From contig NC_134514.1 of assembly GCF_027942865.1 (NCBI RefSeq), positions 4,626,115 through 4,690,114 on the forward strand: DNA of 64,000 bases. Reading direction: 5' to 3'. The notes below the pieces were generated by a model that ran no database searches, had not been told where the DNA came from, and saw only the letters and a program-made list of their open reading frames with translations. A program made the position numbers and the translations under genes. Within the stretch, counting starts at the first letter, position 1. Every line of letters begins with the position of its first letter. This stretch comes from Odontesthes bonariensis (lineage: Eukaryota > Chordata > Actinopteri > Atheriniformes > Atherinopsidae). This document shows, in pieces, positions 22,720-34,117 of this stretch.

Positions 22720-23655
22720 GAAGTCTCTTACTGAAAACAGGACGATTTGGGGGAGAGAGTGTCTTCTAATTGGTCGAATTCCTCTAAGTTATACTGGTTA
22801 GAAAGCTACAACTCATTAACAAAGAAGAAACTTTGAAAAACACACTATGTTTATGGGAAGTGTGGATAAATGGCAGCTGAAGCAGAAAACAGGTCCTGCC
22901 AAGATCAAAAGGTGATGATGCTTACGGACTCTCCCATTGTCAACCGAGGCTAAGTTGCTAAGGGCTTTTCTTTCAACACAATATGTGAAGTGACTATGTT
23001 TGCTAATGTGAGCGCCTTCATGTTTCTGAGTGATGGCAGAAGCAACAAATGGATACTTTCGCAATCAAAAACACATTTTCTTGAAGAGGTCTACATAACA
23101 AAATCTAAGTCCTGTCCTTTCAGAGGTAGTGGTGGTTCATTTGTCCCTTGTGGAGCAAAAACGTTCCTTTTACAGGATGGATAACGCACACGCCTCCAAC
23201 TCAGGCACACTACCTGGAGAATATAACCATATAAGGAAAGCCAGGAAGTAAAGCGGCCAGGTTGCTAAAAAAACGTCTTGCGGTCGAGAGTTCAAGACGA
23301 CTCGATGTGATAACTGCGTTAAACCTGCAGCCAGAAAACATAGAAAAAACACATCAAGGGCCCTTTATTCTTTATGGAATACTTTTGTCTTTTTAAGACC
23401 AACTGGTTAACATTTTAATTTTGGTTGGATTTTATTGAGTTTGATTATCACAACTTAAATGAAAATCGATTTGAACTGAACCATATCTTAAATGATATTT
23501 GTTGTGATCTGATGATATTAAAAGTAAAACCAAGTTGAATTCAGTAAAAACAAATAGAGAACTAAGATTAATTTCGTGTAGACTGATGTGATTAACCACT
23601 CTATATGAGAGTTAATGCACTAGGCTGGTAAGATTCATATTCTTTTTTTAACAAG
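22720..23655. other. No gene recognised
   Basis: Unique-looking AT-rich sequence between the duplicate segment and the U1 gene. Open frames near 22816-23352 carry no known motif. Confidence 0.4.
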
Positions 23656-23660
23656 TTGAT

Positions 23661-23825
23661 CAGGGGAGAGCGCGAACGCAGTCCCCCACTACCAGAAATT
23701 ATGCAGTCGAGATTCCCACATTTGGGGAATTCGCAAAGGTCAGCACAGCCGAGTGTGCAATGGCTGAGCCTCGCCCTGGGTGAACCACCTTCCTGATCAT
23801 CGTGTCTCCCCTGCCAGGTAAGTAT
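23661..23825 (-). ncRNA. U1 spliceosomal snRNA
   Basis: On the minus strand the sequence begins ATACTTACCTGGCAGGGGAG, the U1 5' end that base-pairs with 5' splice sites, and continues through the stem-loops to the Sm site AATTTCTGG and the terminal stem ending CGCGCTCTCCCCTG. The length of 165 nt matches vertebrate U1. U1 recognises the 5' splice site in the nucleus. Just downstream (minus strand, after 23661) GTTAAAAAAAGAATA resembles the snRNA 3' box needed for 3' end formation. Internal differences from the usual vertebrate sequence lie mostly in loops and stems, so it may be a variant gene or a pseudogene. Confidence 0.85.
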
Positions 23826-23829
23826 GAGT

Positions 23830-25160
23830 TGTACAGCTCACTGAGGGGGGAGTCACTCACACACATACTGAGCACACTGATGGTGCTAACAGTCTGTAAG
23901 CTAACTAACCCAGAGGCTACAGAGGCTGGGAGGACTCTACAAGATCTGAATACAGAGGAAACTCATCTGTGGACACACACAGATTATTAACACTTTATTT
24001 CTACTAAAGACGGCTCCTGTTTCCCATAATGCATTGCTGTATTTGCTCACAAAAAGCTAACTGAACATCACATCATTTTGTATAAATCAGCCTGTCTGTA
24101 AATGACCAACAGCCCAACAGGGAGTTCAAGGGAAACTAAGTGAATCAAACTACAATCATAAACTGTTTTGTTCACATCTCACATCCAGATAAAGTATAAA
24201 AACACACAGATAACATGTTCTGTCTGCTAACTGTGCAACCACTTCCTGTTTCTTTGTTCACTGGTGGGGGGATACTGACAGCCCTGCTGCTGCTGAGTGT
24301 GAACAAGGCTGGATGGTTATGAATGGGATCTTACCAAAATACACATCAAAACCACAAGAACTCTTAAAAAATGATGTGGCATCAGATTTTATGTCTTCAT
24401 GTATGAAGAAACATTAAGAAAAAGTAACTTAGATGTTTCTTCAGGCTGTAAAACCACACCAGCTTACAGAGCTCTATCGGTCTCTGGTGGAGAACAGAGG
24501 TAACTGCAGGATATGAACATGAAATAAACTTCTGATCCATTCATTACAGATTAAATATTCTATTTAGTTCAATTAAAACCAGTTTAAAAATAATAATAAA
24601 TTAAAAAAAGGTAAAAACAACAAGTTGAAACAATATAAAAAAGTGGCATTTCTATGCTGATCTATTCCTCTTGTTTGAATCTGGCATCTTACATAAGCAA
24701 AACTGCAGCCCAGTGTGTAGTGGGTTGTTTGTTGGTGGCCGTGTATAGAACTGTGCAGTTAAACAAATTTTAATCTCAATCTTAATTCTGACTTTTCACA
24801 TTTACCTTTAAAATGTGTGCTCCACCAACGGATAAAAATCACATCACGCACACCCTGTTGATCACATGCTTGTTCCAGGCACGGGAACAAGAAGTTTCCT
24901 GGATGAAGTTTGGAAGAGTAGCAACATAAGGACAGATACAACAACAGAGCATCAAAACAAAAATTAAGCAGAGGGCAAAGAGCTTAGATGGACATACTTT
25001 AGATTTAGAGCAAATATTGTTAAACAAGACTAAATCAGATGCAAAAAGTTCAGTAGAGTCAGAGTGGAACTCATTAATTTAACCATATGAAATAAGTCAA
25101 CATGCAATAATAAATATCTCCTGTGCATCTCTCTAAATCAAAATTTATTTTTCACACTGT
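23830..25160. other. Spacer between the U1 and U2 genes
   Basis: No coding feature recognised. The first 60-70 bases next to 23826 should hold the U1 proximal sequence element; a weak candidate lies around 23872-23890. The rest is AT-rich. Confidence 0.35.
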
Positions 25161-25166
25161 GAGGGG

Positions 25167-25353
25167 GGTGCACCGTTCCTGGAGATACTGCAATACCAGG
25201 TCGATGCGTGGAGTGGACGGAGCAAGCCCCTATTCCATCTCCCTGTTCCAAAAATCAATTTAATATATGGTCCCCGGGTAGGGGACGTATCAGATATTAA
25301 ACTGATAAGAACAGATACTACACTTGATCTTAGCCAAAAGGCCGAGAAGCGAT
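25167..25353 (-). ncRNA. U2 spliceosomal snRNA
   Basis: The minus strand starts ATCGCTTCTCGGCCTTTTGG and contains the branch-point-recognition segment GTGTAGTATCTGTTC unchanged, the Sm-site region followed by GATTTTTGG, and the 3' stem-loops ending CCAGGAACGGTGCACC. The length of 187 nt matches vertebrate U2. U2 pairs with the intron branch point in the spliceosome. Changes in stem II (CCCCTACCCGGGG) keep base pairing, which favours a functional gene. It is 1.3 kb from the U1 gene on the same strand. Confidence 0.95.
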
Positions 25354-25397
25354 ACCACAAATAGGTCGGAGGAAACTATCTGATTCTCCGCAACGTT

Positions 25398-25414
25398 ATT
25401 CTAACTCACGGTTT
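25398..25414 (-). promoter_or_regulatory. Candidate proximal sequence element of the U2 gene
   Basis: AACCGTGAGTTAGAATA on the minus strand lies 45-61 bases upstream of the U2 5' end, where the vertebrate snRNA PSE sits. It resembles the PSE core (ACCGTGACTTGAAAG-like). There is no TATA box next to it, consistent with RNA polymerase II transcription of U2. Confidence 0.5.
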
Positions 25415-25891
25415 GAAAAATCAAATACAACAAGATTTATGTCACAATTAAAACAATAACTATGAATAACGTAGCGCCTGTAACGTCATGTTGTTCCTAA
25501 AGAGTTATTTGAATTAACTAATGTCAACAAATGCGGCTTCGCGGCGCTTCCTGGTCACGTGGTACGCTTTAGTCCAATAGGAAGCATCGAAACTTAAATA
25601 CAGAAAACAACATTTTCCTCACAAACAAGTTACAATATGTGCATTACGTTAATATTTAAGTGTAAATTGTCTTTAAATTGAGCTTCATAATGTCGAACGG
25701 ACGTGTGCAGTTGAGGGAAAATAATGTTTTTTCGATTCAGACTGAACAGACAACGCTCCTGCGGTGGCCTCTAATGGAGAACAGAGCTAACACGCTTCAT
25801 GCTCGGCTCCCTAATTAATTACTCAGCGAATACCCAAACGCACCTGCTCGGTGCTGTAGGTGGTCAAACTGAAAACTATTATTTTTAAAAA

Positions 25892-26264
25892 TCCATCCAT
25901 TATCTATACCGCTGAATCCGTCGATCGGGTCGCGGGCGGGCTGGAGCCTATCCCAGCAGTCAATGGGCGAGAGGCGGGGTACACCCTGGACAGGCCGCCA
26001 GTCCATCGCAGGGCCACATAGAGACAAATGAAACAAACAACCATGCACGCTCACACTCACTCCTAAGGACAATTTAGAGATGCCAATCAACCAAACATGC
26101 ATGATTTTTTGGACAGTGGGAGGAAGCCGGAGTACCCGGAGAGAACCCACGCATACACAGGGAGAACATGCAAACTCCACACAGAAAGGCCCCAGCTGGG
26201 TGTTGAACCTGGAACCTTCTTGCTGTGAGGCGACAGTGCTAACCACCACACCACCGTGCAGCCC
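25892..26264 (-). repeat. tRNA-derived SINE, copy 2, with 12-bp target duplication
   Basis: Full-length copy. The minus strand begins with a tRNA-like head (A box GTGGTTAGCACTGTCG, B box GGTTCAACACC) and ends at the left in an ATGGATGGAT-type tail. The direct repeat TATTTTTAAAAA flanks it at 25880-25891 and 26265-26276, proving retrotransposition. It could be transcribed by RNA polymerase III. Confidence 0.85.
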
Positions 26265-26550
26265 TATTTTTAAAAAGTAACCGTAAAATATTTTTTAAGG
26301 AGCTCCACAACTTTGACCCAAAACAAACCGATAACTTACATACATGCACTGTTAACGGCAGTTAGCTAAAACCTTAATACCACCAGTCCAACAGTTAAAA
26401 CTAACCAACACTCACAGAAGGCAAACTTAATGAGGCCGTTCAGACAATAAGTTAACATTCAATTTAATTAGACGAAAATTCAGCCAGTGGTAAACAGTTC
26501 TGAAACATGGACCTGTTGAAAATGTCCTTCAAACCGTTGAGGTTAATTAA

Positions 26551-27150
26551 AGCTGCAGTCTGCAACTCTTTTTCAAGCATAATGCCTGGAACTGTCCGGG
26601 GATTCTGAAAGTAGTACATTAAATACCCCAATACAAAAAAAAAAGAGTTCTCTAGGTCCCCTATATGTCCCACTAGGTCCCTCCAAAGCCAGCAGGTTTG
26701 TTTACAAAATTGCAGACCGGACCGGTAAAAGGTAACCAATCAGGTTACGAGCTGGGCTCTGCTGCCTGTCAATCACCGATTGTGCACGCGCGATACAAGG
26801 TAGGCTCGTCCCCACGCTTATTTATCTGGACTATTGAACTTCATTACGGGCTAGTCTACTTACTGTGTCTTCCATGATCGCAAATGACAGGTGAGTTGAT
26901 GAATGAGGAGTCGTGTACGCGCATCTGGCGTGCACCTAGACGTGCACGAGTTCTCATGTGTTTTGATGGGGCGGGACAGGAAGTTGAATGACTTTTTATT
27001 TTTCGGTTAAAAAATAAGTATTTCTTGCATTTTGCGACTACGGAGGTCACCGTTTTCAACTTCAAGCGTTCTGATAGATCATGTAAACTCTTAAAATGCC
27101 AAAAATTAGAACTTTACGTATGACAACAACAAATCTTGCAGACTGCAGCT
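26551..27150. mobile_element. TTAA-flanked MITE (AGCTGCAGTCTGCAA ends)
   Basis: Perfect inverted repeats AGCTGCAGTCTGCAA and TTGCAGACTGCAGCT end a 600-bp element flanked by TTAA at 26547-26550 and 27151-27154. No transposase frame. TTAA targets are used by Kolobok and piggyBac elements. Confidence 0.8.
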
Positions 27151-27339
27151 TTAAACCGCTGCTAGCTTAATTAGCTAACTTCAACCGCCCAGCTGCGTCA
27201 AACATTCACAACGCGCGACGAAAAATTAAACAAACTCACCGATATTTTGCTATCTAAAATGTTAACACAATAGTCGTTCTTACCTAAAAGAACAATAGAA
27301 CATATTAAGTAAACATGAACTCACTAAAGGCCGTCCTCC

Positions 27340-27440
27340 ACTCATCACCGTTACTCCCGTGACAGAAAACCGCGAGCTCACGTCGTTACCAACGTTTCAA
27401 CTTGCGCATGCGCAAACGTCTCAAGTTGAACACATCTTGT
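27340..27440. promoter_or_regulatory. CpG-containing promoter-like patch with NRF1-type palindrome
   Basis: TTGCGCATGCGCAA at 27402-27415 is a perfect palindrome matching the NRF1 binding consensus and stands in a locally CpG-rich stretch, unlike the AT-rich surroundings. Minus-strand donor-like sequence (GTGAGTTT) occurs near 27235. No gene was identified that it could serve. Confidence 0.35.
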
Positions 27441-27539
27441 AGCCAATCATCAAACAGAAGTTTTTTCTCCAATTTAACAAAAAAAATCTATTTGAAACCC
27501 CTCGAGTTAACTTTGCTTGTTTACCTCTAAATAAAATTG

Positions 27540-27682
27540 ATTGAAGTTGTTTTTTTATTATTTTATTTTATTTTTTTATTTATTTAATGATTTAATTGCC
27601 TTCTTGTGATTTTATGTAGCTGTGAAGCACTTTGAATTGCCTTGTGTACAAATTGTGCTCTATAAATAAAATTGCCTTGCCT
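27540..27682 (+). repeat. LINE 3' tail fragment
   Basis: The stretch GAAGCACTTTGAATTGCC followed by CTCTATAAATAAAATTGCC is the usual 3' end of a fish L2/CR1-like LINE. No coding part is attached. Confidence 0.5.
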
Positions 27683-27689
27683 TTTTTTT

Positions 27690-28560
27690 TCTAATAATGA
27701 CAGCTATCTTAAATGAGCTTTAAATGTAAAACAAAGCACATGGTCAATTAGCCTTGTTTTTTTTAAAGAAAAAATATATATATTAAAGGAAATTATCACA
27801 ACTAGAGTTTTTCTGGAAGAGATTTAAATAAGTTTTGAATATGCATTGAAAATAGGTTACATTTTAATCTATTTTCTTTGTACAAAACTTCAATTAAAAA
27901 CCTGAAGTCTGCACACTGAAGAAATTTCCACCGAATAACCAACTTGGGTTGGTCACCCCAGTGGAACATTATTTCTAGTATGCAGGTTTCATGTTTTCAG
28001 CTGGAGATGTCTGCTTTGTGTTCTGTATACTAACATACTTTTATGTTGATCATGGACATTCAGAACGGTTGCATGCACAGGTGAGTCCAGCTACCGTTAC
28101 AGGTGTACTCGTCCATTTAACTGGACCACCATGTTGTTCCAGTGTACATGCACTGGATACTCTGTAGAAAACATTCATGACATTCTGCTGCCTCTAACTT
28201 TCTTTTTGGGACATCATGGTGCATGCAAGTACAGCTGAAATCGCTGCCAAGATGTTGTCTTTAAGTTACTTGAAGGGTGATTTTCTCAGATCAGGCTGCG
28301 GTTACAAAAATCAGGATTTTATTAGAGCAGAGCAACAGCCTGGACATGCTTTAAGTGACCACGAGTTGACACGTAGTCTTAATGGGCTGATTTTCAGTTA
28401 AGCCGTCTGACAAAAGAAACAGAAAAATATGTGAATGAGAGCAGATTTATTGGGAATTCTGCTGGAAATATACACTCATTCTTTACTGTTTTTACTAAAA
28501 GATGCAAAAATATTAAACACTGTAGCATGTGTTTAGTGCACCAACCCGTGTCAACTTAGT
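27690..28560. other. No gene recognised
   Basis: AT-rich sequence with no supported feature. Confidence 0.4.
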
Positions 28561-28564
28561 TAGC

Positions 28565-28633
<69 letters not shown>
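28565..28633. repeat. (GATA)n microsatellite
   Basis: About 17 tandem GATA units, followed at 28634-28660 by CAAATACTTTATTAATCCC, a LINE 3'-end sequence on the minus strand. The repeat is probably the tail of a truncated LINE. Confidence 0.9.
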
Positions 28634-28964
28634 CAAATACTTTATTAATCCCAATTTGGTTGATGGACAATTGTGAAATAATTCACAATATATATATATA
28701 TATATAGAGAGAGTTATAGGATTAGTTTATTGAATGTCCCATCTTGTAGACTCTCCTCAGTGTTTCCAGTCCAGTCTGCTGACCAGGTGAACCTTCACAG
28801 GTTGGAGTAAGTTTTCCACTGACTTGCTCTTTTCCTTTTTTCTTCACACTCCTCCTTAACTTCCCGTTTCCCTTCTTCTTTATGCTTAATGAGTTTCTTT
28901 TCAACGACTTCCAATATGCTGTGATGAGACGTGACTGTGAGAGCTGGGCACAGATTTGTGTTAA

Positions 28965-29230
28965 CCTGCTGTCTCCGTTTAACAGATGAACAATGGTATG
29001 ATGGTGTATGTTTGTCCCATCCAGCTGCTGATGTTTCATGTTTGTGCCACTAAGTGTCATCACAGAGATTAAAGAGCTTCTGCAGGACTTTGAACCTTTA
29101 AAATGGACATGCCATGATAATGTCCAGTTATTTCATTCTTAATCTTGGGCAGCTGTAGATAAGCTCTGCATCCATTCTGACAACACATAGTTTGTAATTA
29201 TTTCAGAAAGAGGAAGATTTTTTTTTCTTG
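28965..29230. repeat. 266-bp dispersed duplicate, copy 2
   Basis: Partner of 22451-22716. It directly precedes the Rex1-like LINE; the shared segment ends where T-rich sequence starts. Confidence 0.85.
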
Positions 29231-30689
29231 TTTTTTTTTGGTTGCTATGGGCCGACCTTATTGGCAGTCTTTGTAGCTCTCAATTTTTCTCATCGTTTAT
29301 ATGATTATTTGTCATTTGTCATTTTTTAGTTTCTATCTAAACATTTTTAGTTAGTTTTTATTGATCTGCTTTTTTGTTTTAATTAATTTTTTTGACAATG
29401 TGCACTACTACTAAAGCAGTGTACACAAGAGAAGAACTGTTGGCACTGTCAAGGATTGGACGCGGAATTAAACATCCAATTCCGACCGAGCTTAAAAAGC
29501 TGTTCCGTGGATGCAGAGCTGGAGCGAAACTAAAGGCAAAGAGGCACAACAGGAGGTGGAGGTACAAACCTTTTCTGCCCTCGGTAAGCGGAAAGGCGGG
29601 GGTGTTATACTGTTCTTTAATCAAAGATGGGTAAACCCCCGCAATGTGACCGTTAAGGAGAGGGTTTATTGTCCAGACATCGAACTGCTGTCAGTTGGTT
29701 TCCGTGCATTCTATGCGCCCAGAGAGTTCCCATACACAGTCGTCATCGTTGTTTACATTCCACCGAGGTCGGCACCTGTAACGGCGTGTGACGTCATCCA
29801 TGACGCCGTTGCTAGGATACAGACCCAGCATCCTGAGGCATTCATTGCAATCACAGGGGATTTCAACCACGTCTCTCTATCCTCCTGCCTGACTGGCTTT
29901 GTACAGTATGTGTACGGTCCAACATGTGGAGAAAGGACATTAGATCTGTTCTATGCTAACGTGAAGGAGGCTTACAGGGCAGTGTCTCTTCCACCACTGG
30001 GTAGATCTGATCACAGCATGGTCTATCTACAACCCACATATAGACCTTGTGTACAAAAGACTTCCTGTTACTACCAGATCTTTCAGGAAGTGGTCACCAG
30101 AGGCGAGTGATGCATTGAGAGACTGCTTTGATGTCACAGACTGGGCTGTACTGCTGGAGGAAGAAGAAATGGACATTGACATGGACAGGAGGGTCAACAA
30201 CATCACTGACTACATTAACTTCTGTAGGGACACTGTGATTCCAGTCAGGACTGTAAGGTGCTATCCAAATAACAAACCATGGATCACCAGTGACATCAAA
30301 GACCTCCTGAACCAGAAAAAGAGGGCGTTCCAGAATGGGGATAGAGAAAGGCGGAGGAGTGTACAACAGGAGCTTAAAAAGACATTACGTCGAGTGGAGT
30401 ACAAGAAAAAGGTGGAGAGACAGCTGGAGAACAATAACACCAAGGAGGTGTGGAGGGGCATGAGGACCATCACTGGGTACAGACTGAAGAACTCTCAGTC
30501 TGTAGAAGGTGATGTAGACAGAGCCAACACTTTCAACCATTATTACAACAGGTTTGACAGGTGTGGCTTTTCCCTCCTCTGCTGCTGCTCCCTCCACCCC
30601 CACCACTACAGCTGCTTCCTCTATACTGCTTCCACTGCCCTGCTGTACTTCCATCTCAATGGCAACCTGCATCGCCAAGCCTCCTCCTC

Positions 30690-30910
30690 CGCCTGACTGC
30701 ACCTCCACCTCTGCTTTCACCAACAAGCTTCTTCTGTCCAGCTGTACCTCCATCTCTGCAGCAACTTCCACCGCCTGGTCTCCTGAGCCAAGCTGTACCT
30801 CCACCTCTGCAGCAGCTTCCACTGCCAGGCATCCAGAGCCCAGCTGCATCTCCACATCTGTGGCTGCTCCCACCGCCTGGCCTCCTCGGTCCAGCTGCAC
30901 CCCCACCCCC
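30690..30910 (+). repeat. 51-bp minisatellite inside the LINE linker
   Basis: AGCTGTACCTCC-type units start at 30740, 30791, 30842 and 30893, exactly 51 bp apart, encoding an in-frame 17-residue repeat rich in Ser, Thr, Ala and Pro between the endonuclease and RT domains. A degenerate unit precedes them near 30696. Confidence 0.85.
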
Positions 30911-31605
30911 ATCTCTATGGTTGATAGCAACATCACTCCTGTCGCCATCCCTCCGCTACAACCTCTGTGTCTAACTACAGAGGAGGTTGGAGCTGAGCTC
31001 AGGAGACTTAAGCCAGGGAGGGCTTCAGGCCCAGATGAGGGACTGTGCTGGTCAACTAGCAGTCCCTCTTCAGAGGCTCTTCAATATGAGCATTCAGATG
31101 GAAAAAGTCCCGGTGCTGTGGAAAACTTCTTGTCTCATACCGGTACCCAAATTAGGGCAACCGGTGGAGCTGAATGACTACAGACCGGTGGCTTTGACAT
31201 CTCATATCATGAAGACCTTGGAGAGACTCCTTGTTCGTTCTCCAGTTTATCTACCAGAAAGACGCGATTCTGTACATGTTGCATCGGGCATATGCTTATC
31301 TGGATGTGCCTGGTTCATATGTGAGAGTCATGTTCTTTGAGTTCTCCAGTGCCTTCAACACCATACGGCCTCCCATACTGAAAGACAAGCTGCTCGGTAT
31401 GGGTGTGGCCCCCTCCCTGACATCATGGATTATAGACTATTTGTCTGCCAGACCACAGTATGTCAGGATGGGGAAATGTGTTTCTGGAACACTGGAATGC
31501 AGTTCTGGGGCTCCGCAGGGTACTGTTTTGGCTCCTTTTCTTTTCACCCTGTACACATCAGACTTCAGGTACAACTCAGAGTCCTGCCACATTCAGAAGT
31601 ATTCT

Positions 31606-32778
31606 TTTTTTTTGATCAAGATCTTTTTATTGGAGATTTTCACAATATACATAATACAAACAGTATACTGTATCTAGTCTAATCCCCAGTATCCACCCAT
31701 CCTACCCACCCCACCCGCCAGACCCACCAGAGACACGCAAACGAAAAAACAAAAGAGGCCATATAAAAGACAACAACAAAACAACCACACCAAAACAACA
31801 AAAAACAAAAACAGACACGGCACAAAACAAGTCTACATTCTCTGCTTCCATTCTTTCCACAAATGTCAAGAAAGGCTGCCAAACTGCATAGAATCTCTGA
31901 GCAGACCCTTGGAGAGAGTATCTGATCTTCTCCAGTTTAAGATGTTGCATAATCTCTTTGACCCAATGAGAATGCGTAGGGGGGAGAGGGTCTTTCCACC
32001 TGAACAGTATAAGTCTCCTGGCCAACAAGGTGCAAAAGGCCAACATGTTGCACTTATAATTACTGAGTACACATTGTGGTGCAACACCAAATAGGGCAAC
32101 AAGGGGGAAGGATCCAACGGCTCTTCTAGCACTTTAGAGAAAGTCTTGAAAATAGATTGCCAGAAATTATATAGTCTTGGACATGTCCAGGACATATGTA
32201 ATAGACTTGCAGGAGCTTGCTTGCATCTATCGCATGTAGGGTCCAACTCTGGTCTAATTCTAGACAACCTGACCTTCGACCAGTGAAGTCGGTGTACTAT
32301 CTTGAATTGCACAACAGCATGCCGTTGACAAATGGATGATGAGTGAATCTTTTGGATAATTTTCTGCCAGATTACAACTGGATCTGCACATTTAAATCTT
32401 CTTCCCATTTGTTTTTGAGTTGATCTAGAGTTGTCAGATTATGTAGATTGAGAAGGTTATGTATCCTACCTATAATCTGCCTTAAATCTGTCCTTAACTT
32501 GAATATGAAATCTAACAGAGATGTGGGGGGATATAAGGGGAAACAATTGGAGTGTGAGGTTATAAAGTTCCGCAATTGTAGATATCTATAAAAATGAGGC
32601 CTGGGAATACCAAATTTGTTTACCAGTTGCTCAAAAGATGCAAAATTATTGTCTACATAAAGGTCCTGCAGTGCAACTATGGGGTTAGTGGTATAATAAG
32701 AAATGGGTTTTAACAGCGGGAGTTCCAAGCACAGTAGGGCTGGTAAGGAGGTGAGCCTACAGGACGTATTCTCCAGGA
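31606..32778 (-). mobile_element. L1/Tx1-like LINE 3' part inserted into the Rex1-like LINE
   Basis: Flanked by the 11-bp direct repeat AGAAGTATTCT (31595-31605 and 32779-32789). The poly(A) tail is the T run at the left end. Minus-strand frames encode the end of ORF2 with YLQLRNFI, CDRCKQAPASLLHMSWTCP (zinc-knuckle-like) and a downstream WKDPLP region, in at least three frames. 5' truncated. The 3' end is the same family as 36955-37198. Confidence 0.85.
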
Positions 32779-33814
32779 AGAAGTATTCTGATGATACGGC
32801 TGTTGTGGCATGTGTGCGCGGTGGACAGGAGAAGGAGTACAGGGACCTTGTGGAGGCCTTTACTGACTGGAGCAAAAAGAACTGTTTGCTCCTGAACACC
32901 ACCAAAACCAAAGAGCTGGTGGTGGACTTCAGGAGATCTAAAACTCCATACCAGTCAGTCTGCATTGATGGAGGGGAGATAGAGACTGTTCAGACCTGCA
33001 AATACCAGGGGGTGGTGCTGGATAATAAACTGGAGTGTTCTGCCAACATAGAAGCAGTGTACAGGAGGGGCCAGAGCCGTCTCTTTTTCCTGAGACGTGT
33101 GCATGTTTTATCACACTATCATTGAGAGTGCACTGTTCTATGCTGCTGGGGGAGTTGCTCTACAGACAGAGACTGTAGGCGCCTGGACAAACTGGTGAAA
33201 AAGGCTGGTTCAGTTGTAGGCAGAAGGCTGGACCCTCTCGGTGCTGTGGTGGAGAAACGGATGAGGAGGAAGTTAGATTCTGTGATGGAGAATAATAAAC
33301 ATCCTCTCCACAGCATCCTGCAGGACAGAGGAGCAGCTGCAGTGAGAGGCTGCAGGACTGAGAGGTTCAGAAGGTCCTTTGTTCCCACAGACAGAAGGCT
33401 TTAAGACAGTGACTGCTGAGTTCTCCTCAAATTGATTGATTGATTTTTATTTATTTATTTGTTTATTTTGCCATTTATTCATTTATTATTATTAGTTAGT
33501 AGTAGTATTATTATTGTTGTTTTATTGTTGTTAATTCAATCATTGTAAATATTTAAAAAAAAATTTGAACTACATGACAAATTTGAATTTCCCCCATTGG
33601 GGGATAAATAAAGTATTTTTCTATTCTATTCTATTCTATTCTATTCTATTCTATTCTATTCTATTCTATTCTAATGAGATATTTTGACTAGAAATGAGAC
33701 AAATATACTTGGAAAGACTTTGATTTTTTTCCAGTGTAAACCAGCTCAGAAGTCTGTCAGATGTGTACTTTTGTTCAGTATTAAAACTTTTCTGAAATGA
33801 ACTGAACCCTGTTG

Positions 33815-34048
33815 ATTATTAAACCAGTTGCTTTGTGGGCTGAGTTTTTCCAGGTTCTCCCTTCCATCATAAATCTCTCGATTGGCGTTCAAGTTAATTA
33901 TTTAGGAATGAGTGCAAAGGTGCGAAGCAAAGGTGAACCTGACAACGCGTTGTATTTCATTAGCACTTTTGGGAAAAAATTCAATCTCACCTGCTAAAAA
34001 TGGGGACGTTCATCGGGTTTTAAGACCCTGCATGCGTGCTCGACAAAG
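33815..34048 (+). promoter_or_regulatory. Duplicated non-coding first exon of the GT92 gene, copy a
   Basis: This stretch matches 34118-34423 in patches, most strongly at the end: TCAATCTCACCTGCT then an ATG ORF and the donor GACAAAG/GTAGGTTTC (exon end 34048). The short upstream ORF 34000-34023 encodes MGTFIGF and a stop. It lies on the same strand as, and upstream of, the acceptor at 35224, so I infer an alternative 5' exon. Transcription was not demonstrated. Confidence 0.5.
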
Positions 34049-34117
34049 GTAGGTTTCTTCCTCTTTGAGTGTGATTTTAATTTTAATTAGGGCTTCATTA
34101 TTGTAAAAGTCTGTTGC

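Larger units (their letters stand above)
29392..33404 (+). pseudogene. Rex1-like LINE protein, multiply frameshifted
   Basis: Pieces in several frames. The 29400-29590 part is a basic N-terminal segment (KKLFRGCRAGAKL). The endonuclease has AITGDFNHV and GRSDHSMVYL (about 29840-30030). A linker with a 17-residue repeat follows. RT motifs are LNDYRPVALTSHI (31170-31205), SSAFNTIRP, SGAPQGTVLAPFLF, and, beyond the L1 insertion, KYSDDTAVVACV, then LLLNTTKTKELVVDF. Stops and shifts occur near 29600, 30110, 31050, 31250 and 33125. The catalytic box is YSDD rather than YADD. Assignment to the Rex1/Babar group rests on the FSSAFNTI motif and the tail. Confidence 0.75.
29392..33672 (+). mobile_element. 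Rex1-like LINE with nested L1
   Basis: A nearly full-length but decayed LINE. Coding remnants run from about 29392 to 33404; the 3' region ends in GGGGGATAAATAAAG and a (TATTC)n tail at about 33620-33672. An L1-like element is inserted at 31606-32778. A second piece of the same 3' end lies at 35540-35777. Confidence 0.8.

Noticed and set aside
23170-23370. tRNA-like GGTCGAGAGTTCAAGAC near 23283
   Set aside because: No A box or acceptor stem at the right distance, so no tRNA fold.
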